Origin: Frondihabitans sp.
Lineage (GTDB): Bacteria; Actinomycetota; Actinomycetes; Actinomycetales; Microbacteriaceae
Direction: 5' to 3'
Length of the DNA stretch: 12,448 nt
Assembly (NCBI GenBank): GCA_025464735.1
Contig: JAODMX010000488.1
Span: forward strand, 1-12,448
The notes beneath the pieces were generated by a model. It saw only the letters and a program-made list of their open reading frames with translations, was not told the origin of the DNA and searched no databases. Positions 7,763 to 12,448 of this stretch are shown here, one piece after another. A program made the translations under genes and the position numbers. The first letter of the stretch is position 1. Every line of letters starts with the position of its first letter.

Positions 7763-8944
7763 GTGCGAGTCGATGTGATCACCAAAGAATATCCGCCGAA
7801 CGTCTACGGGGGAGCAGGCGTCCATGTGACGGAGCTCGTCAAAGCGCTCCGTCCCTTCATCGACGTTCGCGTCCGGGCCTTCGGGGATGCCCTCGATGAG
7901 AAGGGCACGACGGGGTATCCCGACCTGACAGAGTTGGACGGGGCCAACCCGGCCCTCAAGACCCTGGGCGTCGACGTCGCCATTGCCCAGGATGTCGCGG
8001 GGGCCGACCTGGTCCACTCGCACACCTGGTACGCGAACGCCGCAGGTCAGCTCTCTCAAATGCTTCACGGGATCCCCCACGTGCTCACGGCGCATTCGCT
8101 CGAGCCACTGCGTCCCTGGAAGGCGGAGCAGCTCGGTGGCGGCTACCGGGTGTCCAGCTGGATCGAACGACAGGCCTACGAGACCGCCGACGCGGTGATC
8201 GCGGTCAGCGACGGCATGCGGCGCGACATCCTGCGCTCGTATCCGAGCATTGACCCCGGGAAGGTCAGCGTCGTCTACAACGGCATCGACCTCGAGGGGT
8301 GGCGCCGCGTCGATGATCCCGACCTGGTGCGCTCGCTCGGTATCGACCCCGACCGCCCCGCGGTGGTGTTCGTCGGTCGCATCACGCGCCAGAAGGGGCT
8401 GCCCTACCTCCTACGTGCGGCCGCCCAACTCCCGGACGACGTCCAGCTGATCCTGTGCGCTGGCGCCCCCGACACACCCGAGATCATGGCCGAGGTCACC
8501 GGGCTCGTCGAGGAGTTGCAGCAGACGCGGAAAGGTGTCGTCTGGATCGAGCGAATCCTGCCCCGCGACGAACTGTGCGCAGTCCTGTCGAGCGCGACCG
8601 TCTTCGTCTGTCCGTCGATCTACGAACCGCTCGGCATCGTCAATCTCGAGGCCATGGCCTGCGGACTTCCCGTGGTGGGCACGGCGACCGGGGGTATCCC
8701 CGAGGTGGTGGCCGATGGCTTCAGCGGAACCCTCGTTCCCATCGAGCAAGCGAGCGACGGCACCGGGACCCCGCTGGATCCGGAAAAATTCGTCTCGGAT
8801 CTCGCCGCGGCACTCAACCAAACGGTCAGCGACCCCGGTCTGGCCGCCCTGATGGGCCGAGCCGGACGAGCCCGAGCCGAGCGTGACTTCAGCTGGTCGA
8901 ACATCGCCGAGCGGACGCTCGAGGTGTATCGAGCGCTGGTGTGA
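7763..8944 (+). CDS. glgA: Glycogen synthase of the corynebacterial/GlgM type (GT4 glycosyltransferase)
   Basis: This is a retaining GT-B enzyme using ADP-glucose. In mycobacteria the equivalent gene (glgM, also divergent from glgC) mainly makes maltose 1-phosphate for the GlgE alpha-glucan pathway; older annotation calls it glycogen synthase. The 393 residues begin MRVDVITKEYPPNVYGGAGVHV-like, have HSHTWY (85-90), HSLEPLRPWK (111-120), VYNGID (171-176), the ADP-binding FVGRITRQKG (203-212; Arg206, Lys211), and the GT4 E-x7-E motif with Glu288 and Glu296 before MACGLPVVGTATGGIPEVV. It is shorter than E. coli GlgA (GT5), as expected for this class. GTG 7763 is chosen over upstream starts because the family begins at MRVD. 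AAGGG lies only 2 bases before it, too near for a ribosome binding site. Sequence alone does not decide between maltose-1-phosphate and glycogen as product. Confidence 0.95.
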   Translation: MRVDVITKEYPPNVYGGAGVHVTELVKALRPFIDVRVRAFGDALDEKGTTGYPDLTELDGANPALKTLGVDVAIAQDVAGADLVHSHTWYANAAGQLSQMLHGIPHVLTAHSLEPLRPWKAEQLGGGYRVSSWIERQAYETADAVIAVSDGMRRDILRSYPSIDPGKVSVVYNGIDLEGWRRVDDPDLVRSLGIDPDRPAVVFVGRITRQKGLPYLLRAAAQLPDDVQLILCAGAPDTPEIMAEVTGLVEELQQTRKGVVWIERILPRDELCAVLSSATVFVCPSIYEPLGIVNLEAMACGLPVVGTATGGIPEVVADGFSGTLVPIEQASDGTGTPLDPEKFVSDLAAALNQTVSDPGLAALMGRAGRARAERDFSWSNIAERTLEVYRALV

Positions 8945-8997
8945 CCGCAGTTCTCCACAGTGCCGATTCGTTGACGTTTCGGCTCAGACGGGTGGAA

Positions 8998-9003
8998 TAG
9001 AGT
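8998..9003 (+). promoter_or_regulatory. Leaderless -10 element for the COG1119-type ATPase gene
   Basis: TAGAGT ends exactly 6 bases before ATG 9010, and no Shine-Dalgarno is present between them. A TTGACG (8971-8976) is 21 bases upstream, longer than the usual spacing, so the -35 is uncertain. Confidence 0.45.
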
Positions 9004-9009
9004 TCTTGT

Positions 9010-9792
9010 ATGCCCACCGTTCTGAAGCTCACCGATGTGTCCGTCGTTCGGAATGGCTCTCCGGTCGTTGACTCCCTCTCGTGGACCGTCGACTCCGAAG
9101 AGCGCTGGGTGGTGCTCGGCCCCAACGGAGCCGGCAAGACGACCGTCCTGCAGGTCGCGGCGGCCCAGACCCACCCGTCGTCGGGCGCAGCTGAGGTTCT
9201 GGGCGACGATCTGGGGAGCGTCGATCTGTTTGACCTTCGTCCCCGCATCGGCTTCGCATCGACCACCATTGCCCGACGCATTCCGCCGCGCGAAACAGTC
9301 CTCGACGTGGTCCTCACGGCTGCATACTCCGTCACCGGCCGCTGGAACGAAGAGTATGAGCCCGTCGACGTGCGCCGCGCACACCGCGTCCTCGACGAGT
9401 GGAACCTCGACCACCTGGCCGATCGAGCCTTCGGTGAGTTGAGCGACGGCGAACAGAAGCGGGTGCAGATTGCGCGCTCGGTCATGACCGACCCCGAGCT
9501 TCTCCTCCTCGACGAGCCGGCCGCTTCGCTCGACCTCGGTGCTCGCGAAGAGCTGCTGCGCATGCTCTCCGGCTACGCCTCATCCGAGGGCTCTCCGGCC
9601 ATCGTCATGGTCACGCACCACGTGGAGGAGATCCCGCGCGGCTTCACCCACGCCCTCCTGCTGAACCACGGGCGCGTCGTCTCAGCGGGCCCGATCGCCG
9701 ACGTCATCACCGCGGAGACCCTCGGCGACACCTTCGGCCTCGCACTCAGCGTGACCGAAGAGGATGGCCGGTTCAGCGCTCGCGCGCTCTGA
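9010..9792 (+). CDS. ABC transporter-type ATP-binding protein, COG1119 (ModF/YlmA-like)
   Basis: A single nucleotide-binding domain of 260 residues without membrane segments. It has Walker A GPNGAGKTT (37-45), signature LSDGEQKRV (144-152), Walker B LLLLDEP (164-170), SLDLG D-loop and H-loop VTHH (201-204). The Q-loop region reads IGFASTT (80-86), lacking the usual Gln, and is followed by PRETVLDVVLTAAY. I recall this pattern from the COG1119 group, whose role is unsettled despite the molybdenum label in some databases. No permease or binding protein gene is adjacent: glgM/glgA is upstream on the same strand (65-base gap) and a convergent peptide transporter is downstream. The LSDGE signature has Asp in place of the second Ser/Gly residue of LSGGE but should still be functional. 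Its partner, if any, is elsewhere. The stop codon lies in an 18-bp sequence repeated 43 bases downstream. Confidence 0.92.
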   Translation: MPTVLKLTDVSVVRNGSPVVDSLSWTVDSEERWVVLGPNGAGKTTVLQVAAAQTHPSSGAAEVLGDDLGSVDLFDLRPRIGFASTTIARRIPPRETVLDVVLTAAYSVTGRWNEEYEPVDVRRAHRVLDEWNLDHLADRAFGELSDGEQKRVQIARSVMTDPELLLLDEPAASLDLGAREELLRMLSGYASSEGSPAIVMVTHHVEEIPRGFTHALLLNHGRVVSAGPIADVITAETLGDTFGLALSVTEEDGRFSARAL

Positions 9793-9836
9793 GTCGTCTG
9801 GTCAGCTCCCGCCGCCGGGCGCTCGCGCGCTCTGAG
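9776..9836 (+). repeat. 18-bp direct repeat spanning a stop codon
   Basis: GCGCTCGCGCGCTCTGAG occurs at 9776-9793 and again, identical, at 9819-9836, 25 bases apart. The first copy contains the TGA of the ABC ATPase gene; the second copies that stop context into the gap before the convergent transporter gene. The sequence is too GC-rich and non-palindromic overall to be a clear terminator. Confidence 0.85.
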
Positions 9837-9877
9837 CCCAGTGGTCGACTGGGGGCCGTGCTCGATCGCGGCCGTGA

Positions 9878-11353
9878 CTAGCGCACACCGCGCATGAGGC
9901 GCAGGACGGGTCGTGCGAAAAGCAGCAGCGCGGCACCGACCGCGATCGCCACCACCCCGAGCACGCCGAAGTAGGGAGCCTCCGCCTCCGGCGAGTACAG
10001 CCCGGCGAGCTGCCCCGAGATGGCGGTGCCGAGGGCGACCGAGAGAAAGAACAGCGCCACCATCTGACTCCGAAACACCGTCGGAGCGAGCTTCGTCGCC
10101 ACCGACAAGCCCACCGGAGACAACAGGAGCTCGGCGATCGTGAAGACGAGCAGGATGGCGGCCAGCGCGACGACCGGCGTACCGTGCGCCCCTGTGCCGA
10201 CGAACGGCAGGAACAGCAGGAATCCGAGCCCGACGACGCCGGTGCCTAGAGCGAACTTCACCGGGGTCGGGGGCTGCCTCGTGCCGAGTCTCGTCCAGAC
10301 CGCGGCGAAGACGCCCGACAGGACGATGACGAAGATCGGGTTGATCGACTGCACCCACGCGATCGGGAACTCCCCACCGAAGACCGAGCGGTCGAGCCGA
10401 TCGGCGGCATAGATCGTGATCACGGTGAACTGCTGCTGGTAGATCGACCAGAAGACGACGCTCGCGATGAACAGGGGGATGAACCCGATTACGCGACTAC
10501 GCTCATCGGCGCTCAGCGACCGCCTCGTCAAGATGATGACGAAGTAGAGCACCGACGCAATCGCAGTCACCACGATGACGATGAGCGCGAGGTTCGTCGC
10601 CGTGATGAGCCCCAGGGCGACGGCGAGCACGATGATGACGACTCCCGCCGCAGCCACGATCAGGACTCGAGGGAGCTGACCCTGGGGGAGCGGGCTAGGA
10701 ACGACCGCTGTCTCTTGCGGAAGATTCTTGCGCCCCAGGCTGTACTGCGCGAGACCCGCAGCCATGCCGAGGGCGGCCAGCCCGAAGCCGTAGTGGAAGC
10801 CGATCGTCGACTGCAGAAGACCGGTGAGGAGTGGGCCAAAGAAGGCGCCCAGGTTGATGCCCAGGTAGTAGAGCGAGAAGCCGGCGTCGCGACGCCTGTC
10901 ACTCTCGGAGTAGAGAGCTCCGACGAGCGTGGTTGCGGTGGCCTTGACCCCACCGCTGCCAATGGCGATGAGAACGAGCCCGGCGCCGACGCCAGCGATG
11001 CCGGGAACCACGGCGAGGGCGATGTGGCCGAGCATGACGATCGTGGCACTCACCAGCAGCGTGCGCTGGGCACTGAGGATCCGGTCGGCGACCCACGCAC
11101 CGAGGATCGTGGCCAGATAGACACCACCGCCGTAGGCACCGACGATGCCCGCCGCCGTGGCCTTGTCGATGCCGAGGCCGCCTTTGGCCGTCGAGTAGAA
11201 CAGGTAGAGCAGCAGGATGCCCTGCATGCCGTAGAAGGAGAAGCGCTCCCAGAGTTCCACCCCGAACAGGGTGGCGAGGCCGCGGGGCTGGCCGAAGAAG
11301 CGAGTGTCGCGGACTGGTTCCGTCGTCGTACTCATGGATGACAAGCCTGCCAT
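9878..11353 (-). CDS. Proton-dependent oligopeptide transporter (POT/PTR2 family)
   Basis: POT proteins import di- and tripeptides with protons through the cytoplasmic membrane. The 491 residues are strongly hydrophobic, with a dozen or more membrane segments. The family proton-coupling motif ExxERF appears as ELWERFSFYG (33-42; Glu33, Glu36, Arg37). Also seen are GSGGVKA with Lys137, the second PTR2 signature around LYYLGINLGAFFGPLL (161-176), and IAELLLSPVGL with Glu408. The start is uncertain. ATG 11353 has TATCAA 6 bases upstream (leaderless-like), while ATG 11335 (MSTTTEP...) would match the usual N-terminus; neither has a Shine-Dalgarno. It stands alone, convergent with the ABC ATPase and divergent from rpmE2 across 154 bases. 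Substrates other than small peptides cannot be excluded. Confidence 0.94.
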   Translation of the reverse strand: MAGLSSMSTTTEPVRDTRFFGQPRGLATLFGVELWERFSFYGMQGILLLYLFYSTAKGGLGIDKATAAGIVGAYGGGVYLATILGAWVADRILSAQRTLLVSATIVMLGHIALAVVPGIAGVGAGLVLIAIGSGGVKATATTLVGALYSESDRRRDAGFSLYYLGINLGAFFGPLLTGLLQSTIGFHYGFGLAALGMAAGLAQYSLGRKNLPQETAVVPSPLPQGQLPRVLIVAAAGVVIIVLAVALGLITATNLALIVIVVTAIASVLYFVIILTRRSLSADERSRVIGFIPLFIASVVFWSIYQQQFTVITIYAADRLDRSVFGGEFPIAWVQSINPIFVIVLSGVFAAVWTRLGTRQPPTPVKFALGTGVVGLGFLLFLPFVGTGAHGTPVVALAAILLVFTIAELLLSPVGLSVATKLAPTVFRSQMVALFFLSVALGTAISGQLAGLYSPEAEAPYFGVLGVVAIAVGAALLLFARPVLRLMRGVR

Positions 11354-11426
11354 ACGTCATTGATATTTCACAAAGCGCTGTCGCTGCATTTTGACGATGC
11401 CTGAGCGGTACTCCTGCGCCGGACTC

Positions 11427-11435
11427 TGGTATCGT
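11427..11435 (+). promoter_or_regulatory. Extended -10 promoter of rpmE2
   Basis: TGGTATCGT has a TG one base before TATCGT, the extended -10 form that tolerates a weak -35; none is seen at 17 bases. Transcription would start near 11442, just before two hairpins. I see no palindrome resembling an actinobacterial Zur box in 11354-11426. Confidence 0.45.
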
Positions 11436-11441
11436 TGCTAG

Positions 11442-11507
11442 CTGGCCTTCGGGCCACCCCATTCGGTGCTGGCAAAAACCAGCACACTAAGACCTCCGAG
11501 GAATCCC
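11442..11507 (+). promoter_or_regulatory. Structured 5' leader of rpmE2 (candidate L31 ribosomal-protein leader)
   Basis: Two hairpins occur in tandem between the promoter and the start codon. The first is TGGCC-TTCG-GGCCA (11443-11456), a 5-bp stem with a UUCG tetraloop. The second is GTGCTGG-CAAAAA-CCAGCAC (11466-11485), a perfect 7-bp stem with an A-rich loop. A single-stranded GAGGAA Shine-Dalgarno (11498-11503) follows, directly after a CCTCC that could mask it. L31 leaders that bind the protein and repress translation have been described for several phyla including Actinobacteria, so autoregulation is plausible; identity with that family is my inference. Confidence 0.5.
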
Positions 11508-11765
11508 ATGAAGACCGATACGCATCCCGACTACAACCCGATCGTGTTCCGCGACCTCGCTTCGGGGGAGACCTTCCTCACGCGTTCCACCGCGACCAGC
11601 GACAAGACCATCGAGCTCGACGGTGTCACGTACCCCGTCATTGACGTCGAGATCTCGTCCGCTTCGCACCCGTTCTACACGGGCAAGCAGCGCATCCTCG
11701 ACTCGGCCGGTCGCGTCGAGAAGTTCAACCAGCGCTTCAAGAACTTCGGCGGCTCCGCAAAGTAG
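11508..11765 (+). CDS. rpmE2: 50S ribosomal protein L31, type B
   Basis: L31 sits at the central protuberance and bridges the two ribosomal subunits. The 85 residues begin [11 protein letters not shown], have [16 protein letters not shown] and the conserved [12 protein letters not shown] and [10 protein letters not shown] segments. There are no cysteines at all, so this is the zinc-independent type B (C-minus) form, not the CxxC zinc-binding type A. ATG 11508 is chosen because GAGGAA precedes it by 4 bases and the earlier in-frame ATG-like codons lie in the leader hairpin. In streptomycetes and mycobacteria type B L31 is induced by zinc shortage via Zur. No Zur site is visible here, and in this lineage it may be the only L31. 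It is monocistronic, ended by a strong terminator. Confidence 0.97.
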   Translation: MKTDTHPDYNPIVFRDLASGETFLTRSTATSDKTIELDGVTYPVIDVEISSASHPFYTGKQRILDSAGRVEKFNQRFKNFGGSAK

Positions 11766-11772
11766 TCGCTGC

Positions 11773-11808
11773 AAAAGGGCGCTCGACCTCTGGTCGGGCG
11801 CCCTTTTT
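11773..11808. terminator. Bidirectional intrinsic terminator after rpmE2
   Basis: GGGCGC-T-CGACC, loop TCT, GGTCG-G-GCGCCC forms an 11-bp stem with one mismatch, flanked by AAAA on the left and TTTTT on the right. It therefore presents a T-tract after the stem on both strands and can stop rpmE2 and any transcript arriving from the convergent exonuclease gene. Confidence 0.92.
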
Positions 11809-11827
11809 GCGTGCGCGACACACGCGA

Positions 11828-11873
11828 TTTCGGCCAACCGACCAGTGCCGCGGCACTGGCACATCGGCCGAAA
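11828..11873. repeat. Nested perfect inverted repeat (18-bp palindrome inside an 8-bp stem)
   Basis: CCAGTGCCGCGGCACTGG (11842-11859) is its own reverse complement. It sits exactly centred inside TTTCGGCC (11828-11835) and GGCCGAAA (11866-11873), with 6 bases on each side between them. The whole 46-base element is symmetric apart from those spacers. It lies between the rpmE2 terminator and the exonuclease stop, 22 bases from the latter. No T-tract follows, so it may be an mRNA-end structure, a protein site or a mobile repeat. Confidence 0.75.
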
Positions 11874-11894
11874 AGCGGTGTTTCGCCGTGCGCG

Positions 11895-12448
11895 CTACAG
11901 AGGGCGGGACGGCCAGGCGCCGGACGTCGTGAACGTCGGGTCTTTGCGACGCATGTATTCCTGGAAGCTCGCGGCCTGTTCGCCGCACCAGCCGACTTGC
12001 AGCCGGTGGAGTTCGCGGGCGGGCACATCGAGTTGGTCGGGGTAGCGCTTGGCGATGGCCTGGGCGACACGGCCTGCCGCGATGGCGTCCGCACCGGCGT
12101 TGTGGGCGTCGTCGAGCAGGACCTCGTAGTAGACGGCGGCCGCTTCGAGCGTGCGCTTGCCCTTGCGGAAGCGATCGACGGCCTTGTCGATCACGAGTGG
12201 GTCGACAACACAGCCGGACTGGCCGAACATCTCCTCCTCGAGGGGCTCGATGCCGTAACGGCGGGCTTCACGGTCGAGCACGGTGAGGTCGTAGGGAGCG
12301 TTGTAGATGACGAGCGGCACGCCCCGCGTGAACACGGCGCGGAGCGCGGCGACGATCTCGGCCACGACCTCGGGCGCCGGACGCCCCTCGGCCTGAGCGC
12401 GTTCGGTGGTGACACCGTGAACGGCCGCCGCCGCCGACGGGATCTCGA
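11895..12448 (-). CDS. DnaQ-like 3'-5' exonuclease (DEDDh), start outside the window
   Basis: Only the C-terminal 183 residues are inside; the frame stays open to the right edge, reading EIPSAAAAVHGVTTERA at the visible beginning, which is typical of the segment after the first exonuclease motif. Motif II is YNAPYDL (12305-12285), contributing an Asp. Motif III is HNAGADA with its His and Asp five residues apart (about 12104-12084), the DEDDh arrangement seen in the epsilon subunit of DNA polymerase III and relatives. Motif I (DxE) lies beyond the edge. In actinobacteria such short stand-alone proteins are usually annotated DNA polymerase III epsilon-like; whether it proofreads or degrades other nucleic acids is unknown. 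A GTG at 12365 is internal, not the start. The gene faces rpmE2, with the palindrome and terminator between. Confidence 0.92.
   Translation of the reverse strand, partial: EIPSAAAAVHGVTTERAQAEGRPAPEVVAEIVAALRAVFTRGVPLVIYNAPYDLTVLDREARRYGIEPLEEEMFGQSGCVVDPLVIDKAVDRFRKGKRTLEAAAVYYEVLLDDAHNAGADAIAAGRVAQAIAKRYPDQLDVPARELHRLQVGWCGEQAASFQEYMRRKDPTFTTSGAWPSRPL

Noticed and set aside
10715..11341. 208-residue plus-strand frame antisense to the peptide transporter
   Set aside because: Acidic/Gly-rich shadow of a membrane protein gene with no start signal or domain.
12191..12365. GTG 12365 as the start of the exonuclease
   Set aside because: The frame stays open and family-like to the window edge (VHGVTTERA), and the first catalytic motif is still missing, so the gene begins outside.

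Overview
The window is high-GC actinobacterial chromosome. Gene content (DUF3099 protein, SURF1 with an acidic tail, GlgM-type glycogen synthase head-to-head with glgC, short SerB, cysteine-free type B L31) and codon use fit a Microbacteriaceae-like member of the Actinomycetota. That assignment is inference from protein style; there is no rRNA or other marker here. There is no phage, IS, CRISPR or tRNA gene that I can support.

Layout. (1) 1-146: a gap between divergent starts; a gene leaving the window on the minus strand begins at position 9 with a strong Shine-Dalgarno. (2) 147-1745: ABC-F ribosome-associated ATPase whose second H-loop histidine is Gln, followed by a 34-bp tandem repeat that copies its stop-codon region. 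(3) 1746-3469: an accessory-looking stretch with an unrecognised tail-anchored protein and an unrecognised membrane-anchored protein built of two diverged copies of a ~115-residue cysteine-pair domain; between them lies an inverted repeat with two competing foldings. (4) 4905-3459 (minus): a tightly coupled three-gene operon, DUF3099 membrane protein, small Cys/His protein, SURF1, linked by 4-base ATGA/GTGA overlaps; the SURF1 stop is nested with the stop of the convergent two-domain protein. (5) 5057-5767: MabA/FabG-like ketoacyl reductase, convergent with serB. (6) 7715-5798 (minus): glgC then serB; glgM/glgA diverges from glgC across 47 bp. (7) 9010-9792: orphan COG1119-type ABC ATPase. (8) 11353-9878 (minus): POT peptide transporter. 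(9) 11508-11765: rpmE2 with a structured leader and a strong bidirectional terminator. (10) 11828-11873: a nested perfect inverted repeat. (11) 12448-11895 (minus): DnaQ-type DEDDh exonuclease, cut by the right edge.

How the genes work together. GlgC makes ADP-glucose, which the divergent GlgM/GlgA uses for maltose-1-phosphate or glycogen synthesis. The DUF3099/Cys-His/SURF1 unit points to cytochrome oxidase assembly. The remaining genes are separate housekeeping units (translation: ABC-F, L31; serine synthesis: SerB; fatty acid synthesis: FabG).

A recurrent regulatory feature is that several genes (serB, glgM, the COG1119 ATPase, probably ABC-F) have no Shine-Dalgarno but carry a -10-like hexamer 6-7 bases before the start codon, the geometry of leaderless mRNAs. 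The most unusual material is the 1739-3469 block, the nested repeat at 11828-11873 and the rpmE2 leader. No stretch longer than 300 bases lacks a gene.
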